Below are positions 1-10,171 of a stretch of 64,000 bases of DNA, piece after piece. Location of the stretch: assembly GCF_001895145.1 (NCBI RefSeq), contig NZ_BDIR01000003.1:167420-231419 (forward strand). The letters run 5' to 3'. Origin of the DNA: Arcobacter sp. LA11. Its GTDB lineage: Bacteria > Campylobacterota > Campylobacteria > Campylobacterales > Arcobacteraceae. The notes beneath the pieces were generated by a model that was not told where the DNA came from, ran no database searches, and saw only the letters and a program-made list of their open reading frames with translations. How positions within the stretch are numbered: the stretch's first letter is position 1; each line of letters starts with the position of its first letter. The position numbers were made by a program, and so were the translations under genes.

Positions 1-1
1 T

Positions 2-1201
2 GTAGCTAAAGGTTATACTGATCCAGATAATACATTAAGATTTTCAGTTGTTTCAGACCCAGCAGGTGAAAGAAAAAATACTAAAAACAATACTCCAGCA
101 GTTATTCATATGAGTGTTGATAATGGTGATACAATAGATATTACTGTTGCAGCTAAAGGTGGAGGTTCTGAAAACAAATCTAAGTTTGCAGTACTTAATC
201 CATCTGATTCAATTTATGACTGGGTTATGGAAAATGTAAGACAAATGGGTGCAGGATGGTGTCCTCCTGGTATCTTAGGTATTGGTATTGGTGGAAACCC
301 AGAAAAATCAATGCTTTTAGCAAAAGAGTCTTTAATGTCTCATGTTGATATTCATGAACTAAAAGAAAGAGGTCCTCAAAATGCCCTTGAAGAGTTAAGA
401 TTAAGATTATACGAAGATATTAACAAAATTGGAACAGGTGCTCAAGGTCTTGGTGGTTTAACTACACTTCTAGATGTTAAAATCTTAGACTACCCTTGTC
501 ATGCTGCTTCTTTACCAGTTGCAATGATTCCTAACTGTGCTGCTACTAGACACATTCACTTTGAATTAAAAGGTGATGGTGCAGCTAAATTTAATAAGCC
601 TGATTTAGATATCTGGCCAGATTTAGAAATTCCAATGGATACAGTTAAAAAAGTAAATATTGAAGATTTAACAAAAGAAAACTTATCTCAATACAAATCA
701 GGTGATACATTATTATTATCTGGAAAAATTTTAACAGCAAGAGATGCTGCTCATAAAAGAATAGTTGAGTACAAAAATGCTGGTAAGCCACTTCCAAATG
801 GTGTTGATTTAAAAGATAGATTTATTTATTACGTTGGACCAGTTGATCCAGTAAGAGATGAAAAAGTTGGACCAGCAGGGCCTACTACATCTACAAGAAT
901 GGATAAATTTACTAAAGACATGATGGAAATTGGTATTATGGGTATGATTGGTAAAGCTGAAAGAAAGCAACCAACTATTGATTTAATTAAAGAATACAAA
1001 TCAATGTACTTAATTGCTACAGGTGGAGCTGCATACTTAATTTCTCAATCTATTACAGATTCAAAAATTGTTGCATTTGAAGATATGGGTATGGAAGCTA
1101 TTTACGAATTTGAAGTAAAAGACATGCCTGTTACAGTTGCAGTTGATACAGAAGGTACTTCTATTCATACAACTGGACCTGCTAAATGGAGAACTATCTA
1201 A
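2..1201 (+). CDS. Fumarate hydratase, class I (iron-sulfur), 5' end cut by window edge
   Basis: This is a class I fumarase, which interconverts fumarate and malate in the TCA cycle using an oxygen-labile [4Fe-4S] cluster. The frame is open to the left edge: codons before the ATG at 110 read KGYTDPDNTLRFSVVSDPAG, typical internal fumarase sequence, so 110 is not the start. Visible family motifs are the cysteine segment GAGWCPPGILGIGIGG, a second cysteine segment PNCAATRHIHFE (both cluster-ligand regions), and the C-terminal beta-type domain with GPTTSTRMD. It is the fused alpha+beta form (FumA/FumB type). The N-terminal third, including the first cluster cysteine, lies outside the window. A strong terminator follows, so fumC downstream is probably transcribed separately. 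Confidence in the family is high. Tartrate dehydratase is a less likely alternative. Confidence 0.95.
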   Translation, partial: VAKGYTDPDNTLRFSVVSDPAGERKNTKNNTPAVIHMSVDNGDTIDITVAAKGGGSENKSKFAVLNPSDSIYDWVMENVRQMGAGWCPPGILGIGIGGNPEKSMLLAKESLMSHVDIHELKERGPQNALEELRLRLYEDINKIGTGAQGLGGLTTLLDVKILDYPCHAASLPVAMIPNCAATRHIHFELKGDGAAKFNKPDLDIWPDLEIPMDTVKKVNIEDLTKENLSQYKSGDTLLLSGKILTARDAAHKRIVEYKNAGKPLPNGVDLKDRFIYYVGPVDPVRDEKVGPAGPTTSTRMDKFTKDMMEIGIMGMIGKAERKQPTIDLIKEYKSMYLIATGGAAYLISQSITDSKIVAFEDMGMEAIYEFEVKDMPVTVAVDTEGTSIHTTGPAKWRTI

Positions 1202-1207
1202 TTTAAA

Positions 1208-1240
1208 AATAACAAAGGATTTTTCCTTTGTTATTTCCTT
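1208..1240 (+). terminator. Intrinsic terminator after the class I fumarase
   Basis: A perfect 12-bp stem (AATAACAAAGGA with TCCTTTGTTATT) and a TTTT loop begin 6 bases after the stop codon and are followed by a T-rich tract. It separates the two fumarase genes. Confidence 0.85.
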
Positions 1241-1322
1241 AATTTTCTATCTTATATCTAACAATTATAATTAAAACTAACCTATGACTTGATATACTAT
1301 TTTGTTTTTCAAAAGGATATTT

Positions 1323-2720
1323 ATGAATTACAGAATTGAAAAAGATACAATGGGTGAAGTAAAAGTTCCAAACGACAAGTATTGGGGAGCACAAACACAA
1401 AGAAGTATCGAAAACTTTCCTATTGGTACTGAACAAATGCCAGCTGAGATTATAGAAGCTTTTGCATATCTGAAAAAAGCTTGTACAATTGTAAATAATA
1501 AGCTTGAAATATTAGATGATACAAAATGTGATGCCATTTCTCAAGCTTGTGATGAAATAATTGAAAAAAAACATAAAGAAAATTTTCCTCTTGTTGTTTG
1601 GCAAACAGGTTCTGGAACACAATCAAATATGAATATAAATGAAGTTATTGCAAATAGAGCTACAGAGATTCTAGGAAGCGACTTTAGAAAAGAAAAACTT
1701 ATCCATCCAAATGATGATGTAAATAAAGCTCAAAGTTCAAATGACACTTATCCAAGTGCTATGAGAATTGCATTTGTTCTTGATATTCAAAAAAAATTAA
1801 TCCCATCAATTAAAACTTTGAAAACTACTTTAGAACAAAAATCAAAAGATTTTGATGATATAGTTAAAATTGGTAGAACACATTTACAAGATGCTATACC
1901 ACTTACATTAGGACAAGAATTATCAGGATATGTTGATATGTTAAACAAAGCTCTATGTCAAATAGATGATGCAATAAAATACATAGTTGAGCTTGCAATT
2001 GGAGGTACAGCAGTAGGTACTGGATTAAATTCAGAAGCTAATTTCTCACAAATGGTTGCTGAAACATTGAATCAATTAACAAATACAAAATATAAATTTA
2101 AATCTCATCCAAATAAGTTTCATGCACTAACAGCACATGATGGAGAAGTTGTACTTAGTGGAGTATTAAATGCTTTAGCCTCAAACTTAATGAAAATTGC
2201 CAATGATATTAGATGGCTAGCATCTGGACCAAGATGTGGGATAGGAGAAATTAATATACCAGCAAATGAACCCGGTTCTTCAATTATGCCAGGTAAAGTA
2301 AACCCAACTCAAAGTGAAGCTATGACAATGGTAGCCGTTCAAGTTATGGGTAATCATACTACTGTATCAATTGCAGCTTCACAAGGTAATTTTGAATTAA
2401 ATGTATTTAAACCTGTAATTGCCTTTAATATTATTCAATCAATAAGATTGCTATCTGATACTATAATTGCATTTAATGATAAATGCGCACTAGGAATTGA
2501 ACCCAATATAGAAAATATTGATAAATATTTAAATGATTCTCTTATGCTTGTAACTGCACTTAATCCATACATTGGATATGAAAATGCAGCTAAAATTGCA
2601 AAAACTGCTCATAAAAACGGTACAACATTAAAAGATGAAGCTATTAATCTTGGTTTATTATCTAGTGAAGACTTTGATAAATACATTAAACCTAAAGAGA
2701 TGTCTTATCCAAAAAAATAG
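1323..2720 (+). CDS. fumC: Fumarate hydratase, class II
   Basis: This is the cluster-free, oxygen-stable fumarase of the TCA cycle (465 residues, normal for FumC). The N-terminus [16 protein letters not shown] leads into [17 protein letters not shown], and the fumarase/aspartase superfamily signature [16 protein letters not shown] is intact. The substrate-site segments [13 protein letters not shown] and [13 protein letters not shown] are also present. The frame extends upstream to a TTG at 1302, but the ATG at 1323 has the ribosome-binding site AAAAGGAT at suitable spacing and gives the canonical N-terminus, so I chose it. The gene lies directly after an unrelated class I fumarase. Aspartate ammonia-lyase and argininosuccinate lyase are excluded by the FumC-type N-terminus. 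Confidence 0.96.
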   Translation: MNYRIEKDTMGEVKVPNDKYWGAQTQRSIENFPIGTEQMPAEIIEAFAYLKKACTIVNNKLEILDDTKCDAISQACDEIIEKKHKENFPLVVWQTGSGTQSNMNINEVIANRATEILGSDFRKEKLIHPNDDVNKAQSSNDTYPSAMRIAFVLDIQKKLIPSIKTLKTTLEQKSKDFDDIVKIGRTHLQDAIPLTLGQELSGYVDMLNKALCQIDDAIKYIVELAIGGTAVGTGLNSEANFSQMVAETLNQLTNTKYKFKSHPNKFHALTAHDGEVVLSGVLNALASNLMKIANDIRWLASGPRCGIGEINIPANEPGSSIMPGKVNPTQSEAMTMVAVQVMGNHTTVSIAASQGNFELNVFKPVIAFNIIQSIRLLSDTIIAFNDKCALGIEPNIENIDKYLNDSLMLVTALNPYIGYENAAKIAKTAHKNGTTLKDEAINLGLLSSEDFDKYIKPKEMSYPKK

Positions 2721-2766
2721 AATAACTAAATTTTAAATAAAAACTTTTAAGTCTTTATTTATACTG

Positions 2767-5730
2767 TTATCTATTTTTTTCTCTCAAAATTTGAGTATTT
2801 ATCACTGCAATATCATTTAAAGAATTAAATACTTCACTTGTTGCATCTTCAATCTCTTTAGCACTTTGCTTCAAGACTTTGTTATCTGCTCTTTTCGCAT
2901 TTAAATTAATATAGTTTTCAACTTTTTTATGAACATTCTCATGTGTTTGTTTTAAAGTGTTCCATTCTATTGAGTTAGTATATACTTTATTTTGGTTTTC
3001 AACTTGACTAATCCAAATTCCTAAATCACAAGATTTACAATCTTTTACATTACAAGTTTTAAAAGAATCTAAATCTTTAAAGTAAGTTTTTTTAAAATTT
3101 ATATGATCATTTTTATATTTTGATATTTCTTGGATTAAATCTATATCATCAACCATTGAATAGTACTTTTCATTTATCTCAGCTTGGGCAGTAATTCCAA
3201 GTAATCTAGTAGATAAATTTGCAACTTCTTTTGATAAGTTATCAATATTAGATGATGTAGTTGCATTCTTTTGAGTCATTTGATCAAGAAGTGATATTGC
3301 ATCATTTATTTGTATCATACCACCTTCTTGTTCTTTAATAGCAGTTGTTACATTATCAATAATATCTCTAGTATCAACAATCTTTGATGAAAGATTTGAA
3401 TATCCATTTATCATATTTGTAGCAATATCTTTACCTTCATTAGATTTCTGACTTGCATCTTCAACTAAACTTTTAATCTCTTTTGCTGCATCAGCAGAAC
3501 GACCAGCAAGGTTTCTTACTTCTTGTGCAACAACTGCAAATCCTTTTCCAGCTTCACCTGCTGTTGCTGCTTCTACTGCTGCATTTAGAGATAAAATATT
3601 AGTTTGAAAAGCAATTTTATCAATTACTGATATTGCATCGCTAATTGCGCTTACTTTTTCATTTATTTCATCCATTGAAAGAGATGTTTTAGTTGCAAGT
3701 TCATTTCCATTTTTAGCAGAACTATTTAACTCTTCAGCAATATTTGACATTTTAACTACGTCTTGACTACTTGACTTCATATTACTTGTAATCTCTTCAA
3801 TTGATGCTGCAGTTTCTTCTAAAGATGAAGCTTGTTCATTTGCACTATTTGATAATATTTGAGAAGAGCGTGTTAAAACCTCTGTATTCGATTCTAGTTC
3901 TTGTCCTGCATTTGTTATCATTGCTACTAACTGCGAAGTTGATTGTCCTAATAGTACAGCACCAGTAGATAAAGTACCAAAATCACCATACATACCAATT
4001 TTTTCTTCTTCATTTAATCTAAACTGATAATTGCCCATTGCATAATTATCAAGTACTTTATTAATATTATTTACTTTTTGTTTTGTATAAGAAATCATTT
4101 TATTAATAATCTCTCTTAAAGATTCAACTTCTCTTGTAGCCCCTCTTTCATGTATTTTATACTCAAAGAAACCATTAGATACTTTTCCCATAACATCGCT
4201 AATTTCAACTACAACTTTTTTATCTTGTTCAATAATTCTTTCAATTTTTTTAATTTGTTCATTCATATCATGAGTCATTTTTGCAAACTCATCACTACCT
4301 TTTATTTCCATAGGTTGAAGATGTTCTTTTTCTCTAATCACATATAAAAAGAAGTCTTCTAATCCATCTTTAAAAGTTGATAATGAATTGACAATTTTTT
4401 TAGTCATTAATGTACTAATAACAAACACAATAATTAAAATAATAAGTACAAAAATAGATATTAAAATAAACTCTATATTTATCTCATTGTTTTTATTTTC
4501 TATATATGTTTTTATATTCTTTGATACTTTTTTATTTAAAGCATTTAAATAGTTTATTCTTTTAGATGATATATCAAACCATGTTTTATCATCTGCGTTA
4601 GACATGCTTTTACTTAAAGTACTTAAGGCAGATATAGCTTCATTATCAACTATCTCAATCAATGAATCAATCTCTTCTATTGATTTATTATCTCTTTTAT
4701 AATCTGTAACATCTAGCATAGATCCCATATAGTTATCAAATACATTCTTAATTTTTTTCAATAATTTTTTTTCTTCTTTTGTCACTCCCTTAATTCTTCT
4801 ATACTTATTTAAATCTCTTAAAATACTAGTATGATATTTTTGAATTTTATTTGAATACTTATCATCACCAGTTATTACATAGTTTTTAAAATTATGAATC
4901 AATCCTCCATAACCAGCAAGTTCTCTAATATGTGAAATAATTTGATTCTTCTTACTTTTATTAAAAAGTATATTCCTATACTCTTCTACTTCTTTACAAT
5001 CTTTACAAGTTTGCATTTTTTTAAATTCACTTATTTGCTCTAAATTAGCAATCTTAATAAATATATTTGAAAATGTATTTTGAGAAGATACAAGAGAGCT
5101 AAACTTATAATACTCATTGTTTGAAAAGGAACCCTTTTCAAATATTTGTCTTAATAATATTCTTTCTAAAGATGCATATTCTGTTATGTTGGCAATTGAA
5201 ATATAAGCCTGAAGTTTTTTTGATAAAGCTGCATCATTGGTATAATTTAAGACATTATCCATAAAAGATAGAATTGTTTTTATTAATTTAGAATAGTATT
5301 CACTCAATTTATCATCACTAATAGAGATATTATCAACTTTCATTCTAATTGAATCAATTTTTTTTAATTCTATTTTCAATAAATCAATTTTCTTTTTAAC
5401 ATTTTGGGAATGAAGTTGTTCATCAAAAGATGATAAAAATTTATCTATTTCTTTAATTTTAAGTTTAGTATTATTTCTATGTGAATTTAATTCATTTTTA
5501 TACTCTTTTCCATAACTATTTAAGTATATTAAACTAATATCTCTTTCTAATTGTAATTTACTTAAAAGTTCATTTGAATCTATAGAAAACTCTAAATAAG
5601 TTTTTGTTTTTTTGATTGAGTTTTGTTCTTTTATTTTTGTATATATTAAGTCAATAGATAATAAGACAATAACTACTATTGGTATTGCTAAAATTAAAAA
5701 AATTTTATTTTTCAATGAAATATTATTCAT
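2767..5730 (-). CDS. Methyl-accepting chemotaxis protein with NIT-like sensor and C-terminal CZB domain
   Basis: This is a 987-residue inner-membrane chemoreceptor. TM1 spans about residues 10-30 and TM2 about 415-440. The roughly 380-residue periplasmic region resembles the nitrate/nitrite-sensing (NIT) all-helical fold, with [13 protein letters not shown] and [12 protein letters not shown] segments. A HAMP-like segment and then the highly conserved signalling hairpin ([20 protein letters not shown] and [15 protein letters not shown], about residues 700-750) follow. The last 110 residues form a chemoreceptor zinc-binding (CZB) domain with the CDLGIW motif (about 903) and THENVH (about 933). 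Two extra cysteines sit just before the CZB cysteine, and a CKDC pair lies in the sensor. Ligand identity is not deducible; nitrate sensing is only a family-level suggestion. Confidence 0.93.
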   Translation of the reverse strand: MNNISLKNKIFLILAIPIVVIVLLSIDLIYTKIKEQNSIKKTKTYLEFSIDSNELLSKLQLERDISLIYLNSYGKEYKNELNSHRNNTKLKIKEIDKFLSSFDEQLHSQNVKKKIDLLKIELKKIDSIRMKVDNISISDDKLSEYYSKLIKTILSFMDNVLNYTNDAALSKKLQAYISIANITEYASLERILLRQIFEKGSFSNNEYYKFSSLVSSQNTFSNIFIKIANLEQISEFKKMQTCKDCKEVEEYRNILFNKSKKNQIISHIRELAGYGGLIHNFKNYVITGDDKYSNKIQKYHTSILRDLNKYRRIKGVTKEEKKLLKKIKNVFDNYMGSMLDVTDYKRDNKSIEEIDSLIEIVDNEAISALSTLSKSMSNADDKTWFDISSKRINYLNALNKKVSKNIKTYIENKNNEINIEFILISIFVLIILIIVFVISTLMTKKIVNSLSTFKDGLEDFFLYVIREKEHLQPMEIKGSDEFAKMTHDMNEQIKKIERIIEQDKKVVVEISDVMGKVSNGFFEYKIHERGATREVESLREIINKMISYTKQKVNNINKVLDNYAMGNYQFRLNEEEKIGMYGDFGTLSTGAVLLGQSTSQLVAMITNAGQELESNTEVLTRSSQILSNSANEQASSLEETAASIEEITSNMKSSSQDVVKMSNIAEELNSSAKNGNELATKTSLSMDEINEKVSAISDAISVIDKIAFQTNILSLNAAVEAATAGEAGKGFAVVAQEVRNLAGRSADAAKEIKSLVEDASQKSNEGKDIATNMINGYSNLSSKIVDTRDIIDNVTTAIKEQEGGMIQINDAISLLDQMTQKNATTSSNIDNLSKEVANLSTRLLGITAQAEINEKYYSMVDDIDLIQEISKYKNDHINFKKTYFKDLDSFKTCNVKDCKSCDLGIWISQVENQNKVYTNSIEWNTLKQTHENVHKKVENYINLNAKRADNKVLKQSAKEIEDATSEVFNSLNDIAVINTQILREKNR

Positions 5731-5804
5731 CAGGGATTCTCCAGAAAATTATTTATTTTTTGGAGTATATTTATTTTCAGTTACAATGGGATTACATAAT
5801 ATTA

Positions 5805-6623
5805 TTATTTAAAAGTAATAAATAACCATTCTATCTTAGAAAAATTATTTATCCACAATAAAGGAGATTTTCTCATTTTGTTATATATCTTTACTATTTT
5901 TTTTGTTTCCTCAAAATTAGCCCAAGAATCAATTGTGTTAAAGGAGCATACCCAATCATATCTATGTGGTATATAATATTTCATACTTTTATAAATACCA
6001 TTTGTTATAAATTCCTTATAGGTTATATACAAACCTTTTTTACATAAATTATTCACAAGTTCATATTTATTATTAAAATCTTTTTGTAAATAAAATAGAT
6101 TTGCTTTAAAACATAGTCTTTGTTTTATATTATTTATATCAATATCTTTTAGATATTTTTTTGTCTCATTTTTGAAAAGTAAAGGGAATTGCTTATTCTT
6201 AAGTTTTGTTAGTTTTTTAATTAAAGTATCGTTTCTATTTGGACCAATATATCTATTTAGTTCACTAGAGAAAGTTTTATCATATATGTAATACTTATAT
6301 ACTAATTCAACATGAAGAAATTCACTATTTTTTTTATCAAAAACAACAAAATCAATCTCACCTATAGTATTTTTTTCTACTATAACTTGTATATTTTTTA
6401 AAATCAATTCATATCTATTGGAATTTATTATATAAAATTCAAAAAAACGCTCTATTCTCTTCCCTAAAGGAACTTTTTCTGTAATTACTAGTTTTGTAAA
6501 ATCTAAAGAAGAGATATCTATTTCATCAAATTCAAAATTTGTTATTCCATAGATATCATCAATAAATAAGGATGGTGTATTATAAAAACCTAAAAACTGT
6601 TCTTTTAAATTTTTATTATTCAA
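5805..6623 (-). CDS. DUF1853 family protein, possible PD-(D/E)XK nuclease fold
   Basis: This 272-residue protein of unknown function matches the DUF1853 pattern as I remember it: LGKRIERFFEFYI, then GEIDFVVFD, HVELVYKYY, a GPNRNDTLIKKLTKLKNKQ segment, and a C-terminal aromatic-rich part. The order E..D...(x)ExxxK (IGEIDFVVFD followed by HVELVYK) resembles the catalytic core of PD-(D/E)XK nucleases, though this is inference. There is no signal peptide or transmembrane segment, so it is cytoplasmic. It lies 4 bases downstream of a small membrane-protein gene in the same direction and is probably co-transcribed with it. Confidence 0.7.
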   Translation of the reverse strand: MNNKNLKEQFLGFYNTPSLFIDDIYGITNFEFDEIDISSLDFTKLVITEKVPLGKRIERFFEFYIINSNRYELILKNIQVIVEKNTIGEIDFVVFDKKNSEFLHVELVYKYYIYDKTFSSELNRYIGPNRNDTLIKKLTKLKNKQFPLLFKNETKKYLKDIDINNIKQRLCFKANLFYLQKDFNNKYELVNNLCKKGLYITYKEFITNGIYKSMKYYIPHRYDWVCSFNTIDSWANFEETKKIVKIYNKMRKSPLLWINNFSKIEWLFITFK

Positions 6624-6627
6624 GTAT

Positions 6628-6978
6628 TTAGTTATTTAACCTATTTTTAGCTAAATCAATGTCACTTTGATATTTATAAATCATAAAATCAACCATAGTA
6701 GTATTATCATTTTTATTAAAAAAAGAGACCATTTCTATAAGTCTATAACTCATTCTAAAAAATGCTGTAAAAGGAATCATATAAGTTACAATAGTTTCAT
6801 ATTTTCTATATGGATAATATGTATCAAATTCATTTTTCAAATCTGCTAAGTATATATTTTCTTCTTCTAATTGTTCTTTACTCTTAGCACTAATAGCTCT
6901 CATAGCAAGGAAAAAATTTAAAAGAAACATAATTAGGTTTAAATTCCAACCTAATAAAAAAATTTCATCATAAGTCAT
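6628..6978 (-). CDS. Small membrane protein of unknown function
   Basis: This 116-residue protein is not assigned to any family. One clear hydrophobic helix lies near the N-terminus (about residues 8-27, LGWNLNLIMFLLNFFLAM). A charged stretch follows (AKSKEQLEEENIYLADL), then a second, weaker amphipathic or hydrophobic region (about 64-85, ETIVTYMIPFTAFFRMSYRL). It probably sits in the inner membrane. It is the first gene of a likely two-gene operon with the DUF1853 gene, separated by 4 bases. An AGA-rich leader (CTCC on the plus strand, GGAG on the minus) supplies a plausible ribosome-binding site just before the ATG. No function can be offered. Confidence 0.7.
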   Translation of the reverse strand: MTYDEIFLLGWNLNLIMFLLNFFLAMRAISAKSKEQLEEENIYLADLKNEFDTYYPYRKYETIVTYMIPFTAFFRMSYRLIEMVSFFNKNDNTTMVDFMIYKYQSDIDLAKNRLNN

Positions 6979-7069
6979 CTATTCTCCAAGTTTAATAATT
7001 ATATCAAATATTTGTTTTAATTATTAAATATCTTAATTTAAGTATAATTACATCTAATAAAGGATTATA

Positions 7070-7771
7070 ATGAAATTAATTGAAACAAATATAACAGAAA
7101 CTTTTGAAGAGATATACTTAATCGAAACACTAAACTTAGATAATAAGAAAATTTTGGAGTTAGGTTGTGGTTCAGCTTCAATGACAAAGAAAATTGCTGC
7201 AAATGGAAATAACAGAGAGGTAATAGCTTGTGAAGTAGATAAGATACAACATAAACAAAACTTGAAACTAGACCTAGAAAATATTGAATTTATACTTTGT
7301 GGTGCTGAAAACATACCTTTAGATGACAACTCTATAGATATTATTTTTATGTTTAAATCATTTCATCATATACCAGAAGAGTTAATGCCACAAGCTTTAA
7401 ATGAAATATGTCGTGTATTAAAACCAAATGCTCTAGCTTACATATCAGAACCTCTTTTTGCAGGAGATCAAAATGCATTAGTAGCTATGTTTCATGATGA
7501 AGAAAAAGTAAGAATTGATGCATTTAATAATATAAAAAAGTCTGTAGAAAATGGACAATTTAAACTTTTTAAAGAAATATTTTTTCAAACTAAAGTCTTT
7601 TATAAAGACTTTGAAGAGTTTAAAAAGAAACAAATGAATCTAACATATAATAATGACCAAAGTAACCAAGAACTCGAAGATAAGGTCAAAAACAAATTCA
7701 ATAGCTACAATTCTGGGCAAAATGTTGAATTTTTAAAACCCTTTAGAGTTGATATATTACAAAAATATTAA
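7070..7771 (+). CDS. Class I SAM-dependent methyltransferase
   Basis: This 233-residue cytoplasmic methyltransferase has a Rossmann fold of the Methyltransf_11 type. The SAM-binding motif I is KKILELGCGSASMTKKIA (about residues 26-43). The acidic motif II is VIACEVD, motif III is the segment around CGAENIPLDDNSIDIIFMF, and FKSFHHIPEE with CRVLKPNALAYISEP corresponds to motifs IV-V. The substrate cannot be read from the sequence; small-molecule or quinone-type acceptors are common in this group. The ribosome-binding site AAAGGAT lies a few bases before the ATG. It is followed after 48 bases by signalling cassette A in the same direction, but nothing shows a functional link. Confidence 0.85.
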   Translation: MKLIETNITETFEEIYLIETLNLDNKKILELGCGSASMTKKIAANGNNREVIACEVDKIQHKQNLKLDLENIEFILCGAENIPLDDNSIDIIFMFKSFHHIPEELMPQALNEICRVLKPNALAYISEPLFAGDQNALVAMFHDEEKVRIDAFNNIKKSVENGQFKLFKEIFFQTKVFYKDFEEFKKKQMNLTYNNDQSNQELEDKVKNKFNSYNSGQNVEFLKPFRVDILQKY

Positions 7772-7819
7772 ATAATTGAACTAATTATGATATAATTATT
7801 ATTATCAAAAGGGTTCATA

Positions 7820-9058
7820 ATGATAAATAATAATTTTTTAAAAAAGTTAATTATTTTATATGTTGAAGATGATGAAACTACAAGAGAACAATTATCAAAG
7901 CTTTTGAAAAGGCTATTTAAAACTGTCGTAATTGCTACTAATGGTGAAGAAGGTTATATAAAGTTTAAAGAAATAACATCTAGAGGTTATGTTATTGATT
8001 TAGTATTAAGCGATATTAATATGCCAAAATTAAATGGCATAGATATGCTTGAAAAAATCAGAGAACTAGATGATGAAGTTCCTTTTATATTTACAACAGC
8101 AAGATCAGAAAGTGAATATCTTATGAAAGCTATAGAGTTAAATGTTGATCATTATGCTCTAAAACCTGTTGATATGGAAGATATCCTCTTAAGAATACAA
8201 AAAGTATGTGAAAAAAAATATTACGAAAAAATTGTAAAAAAACAGCGATTTGAATTAGAAAACTATTTTAATGCAATTAGTCAAGTAGCAACTATCTATA
8301 AAATGAATGAAGAAGGTAAGATAATTTATGCAAATAAAAATTTTCTTACTCTTTCTAGATATACAAAAGATGAAGTAAAAGAGTTAGTTGTTGAGGACTT
8401 ACTACATAAAGATATACCAGATGAATTTATAGAAAAAACTTGGAATTTTATTAGAGCTGGAAAAATCTGGAGAGGTGATACTAAATACATTGATAGAAAT
8501 AAAGAAGCCTTTTATTTGAAAATTACAATTTTTAAAATAGAAGGAGATGAGAACGAATACGTAACTATTGGGTTTAATCAAACAGAAGAATATCTTAAAA
8601 AAAGAGACTTTCATAAAAATGTAATGCTTAATATGAAAGATAAGAATATGAAAATTACAGAACTTAATAGAGCATCTCAAAACCAATCTTATCAAATCGA
8701 CCAATTATCTGATTATTCAATGGAACTGCAAAAAAAAGTTGAAGAGGAAAAAGCTAAAGGAAAAGCAAACTTAAGACAAATAAACTATTACGAAAAAAAA
8801 TTAACAAATATCGATGAAAAATATGAATCTATACTTAAAAAAGCCGAAGCAAGACATGAAGATTTTATGGCAATATACAATACTATGAAAAACAAGTATG
8901 ATTCAAATGCTAAAAAAGCATCCCAATTAGAAGAAGAATTAGAATTAAATAGAAAGCTTGTAGAAAATAGAAATGAAAAGATAAAAAATCTAGAAACTGA
9001 TTTAAGAAAAAGAGAATCTCAATTAAGAAAAATTGATCCTAAACTAATCTATCAATGA
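7820..9058 (+). CDS. Response regulator with PAS domain and C-terminal coiled coil (cassette A)
   Basis: This 412-residue cytoplasmic protein starts with a receiver domain (about residues 8-125) that has acidic residues in YVEDDE, phospho-acceptor Asp65 in LVLSDINMP, Thr in FTTARS and the conserved Lys in LKPVD. A PAS domain follows (about 140-265, KMNEEGKIIYANKNF to YVTIGFNQTEE), then a long Lys/Glu-rich coiled coil to the end. There is no DNA-binding domain, so its output is probably a partner protein. It is paralogous to the regulator at 29155-30411, with which it shares the extreme C-terminal RESQLRKIDPKLI motif. Its last 15 bases overlap the 3' end of the opposing receiver-kinase gene. 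The ribosome-binding site is AAAAGGG. What it controls is unknown. Confidence 0.9.
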   Translation: MINNNFLKKLIILYVEDDETTREQLSKLLKRLFKTVVIATNGEEGYIKFKEITSRGYVIDLVLSDINMPKLNGIDMLEKIRELDDEVPFIFTTARSESEYLMKAIELNVDHYALKPVDMEDILLRIQKVCEKKYYEKIVKKQRFELENYFNAISQVATIYKMNEEGKIIYANKNFLTLSRYTKDEVKELVVEDLLHKDIPDEFIEKTWNFIRAGKIWRGDTKYIDRNKEAFYLKITIFKIEGDENEYVTIGFNQTEEYLKKRDFHKNVMLNMKDKNMKITELNRASQNQSYQIDQLSDYSMELQKKVEEEKAKGKANLRQINYYEKKLTNIDEKYESILKKAEARHEDFMAIYNTMKNKYDSNAKKASQLEEELELNRKLVENRNEKIKNLETDLRKRESQLRKIDPKLIYQ

Positions 9059-10171
9059 TTTATTTGATAATGCAATTATAAACTTGATACCTTCTTTTGT
9101 ATTCTGTAATTTTAAATCACCTGCAAAACTAGATTGAACAACAAGTTTAACCATATATAACCCTATTCCCGTACCATAGTCTTTCGTAGTGTAATATGGA
9201 TCAAAGATCCTTTCAATATCTTCTTCTTTTATTCCACCAGCGTTATCTTCTATCATTAAAATAGTATATTTACCTTTTTCTAATGAATTAATTTTTATAT
9301 TTCTTTCTTCTATTTTTCTATCATTAAATGCATCTTTTGAGTTTGTAACTATATTTAAAATCACTTGCTCTAATTCACTATCTACACCAAATACTTGTTC
9401 ATTTGATACATTAATATCAATATTTATATTGTTTGACTCTAAGTGCTTTTCTAATATCTTTAGTATCTTTTCAATTGAATCTTTTAATAAAAAAGTCTTT
9501 TTAATCTTTTTAGGGTTAAAAAAATCACTAAAATCATCAATAGTTGTAGACATAAAAGCTATTTGTTCTTTTGTTTTTTGATGAAATTTATCTATAAACT
9601 TTTCATCTATTTCATCATATTTATAAGAGTCTTTTACATCATCACAATATAAAGACATAATATTTAGCGGTTGTTTCAACTGATGTACAATAACTCCTAT
9701 CATTTCCCCTATAGTAGCCATTTTTGATTGATGAATTAACATTTCATTTTTTTTACTTAACTCTTTTTCATTAGTTTTTAAAGAATCAAATAAATCTATA
9801 TAAACCTTTAGTTTTGAAGAGAGTAATACATCATCAATTGGTTTAGAAATATATTCTACAGCACCTAAATCATAACCTTTTTTTTGATATTCGCTTTTAT
9901 CATAAATTCCAGTAATAAAGATAATTGGAATATCTTTGGTTTTCTCAATACCTTTTATGTATTCTGCAAATTGAAAACCATCTACTTCTGGCATTTGAAT
10001 ATCACTCAAAATCAAATCTACACTGTTTTCCATTAGTAAAGCCATTGCATCTTGGGCATTTAAAGATGTTAAGATATTAATATCATCAAAATTATCTTCA
10101 ATCATTAGCTTTAAAGAATAAATATTAGCCTCAACATCATCTAATAATAATATCGTAAATTTACTCATCAT
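9044..10171 (-). CDS. Receiver-histidine kinase, soluble (cassette A)
   Basis: This cytoplasmic protein of about 375 residues has an N-terminal receiver (LLLDDVEAN, phospho-acceptor in LILSDIQMP near residue 57, Lys in ISKPIDD). It is followed by a histidine-kinase core with an unusual H-box, GEMIGVIVHQLKQPLNIMSL, and an HATPase domain with N-box NIVTNSKDAF, G1 DNAGGIKEEDIERIF and G2 YGTGIGLYMVK. No transmembrane segment is present. The frame extends to a GTG at 10177, but the ATG at 10171 follows AAAGG at proper spacing, so I chose it; another ATG follows at once. It overlaps the upstream kinase gene by 11 bases and the opposing regulator gene by 15 bases. The paralogue is at 28045-29166. 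It probably receives phosphate from the membrane kinase and passes it on, which is inference. Confidence 0.9.
   Translation of the reverse strand: MMSKFTILLLDDVEANIYSLKLMIEDNFDDINILTSLNAQDAMALLMENSVDLILSDIQMPEVDGFQFAEYIKGIEKTKDIPIIFITGIYDKSEYQKKGYDLGAVEYISKPIDDVLLSSKLKVYIDLFDSLKTNEKELSKKNEMLIHQSKMATIGEMIGVIVHQLKQPLNIMSLYCDDVKDSYKYDEIDEKFIDKFHQKTKEQIAFMSTTIDDFSDFFNPKKIKKTFLLKDSIEKILKILEKHLESNNINIDINVSNEQVFGVDSELEQVILNIVTNSKDAFNDRKIEERNIKINSLEKGKYTILMIEDNAGGIKEEDIERIFDPYYTTKDYGTGIGLYMVKLVVQSSFAGDLKLQNTKEGIKFIIALSNKSLID

Noticed and set aside
110..1201. ATG at 110 as the start of the first fumarase
   Set aside because: The same frame is open to the left edge and encodes typical fumarase sequence before this Met.
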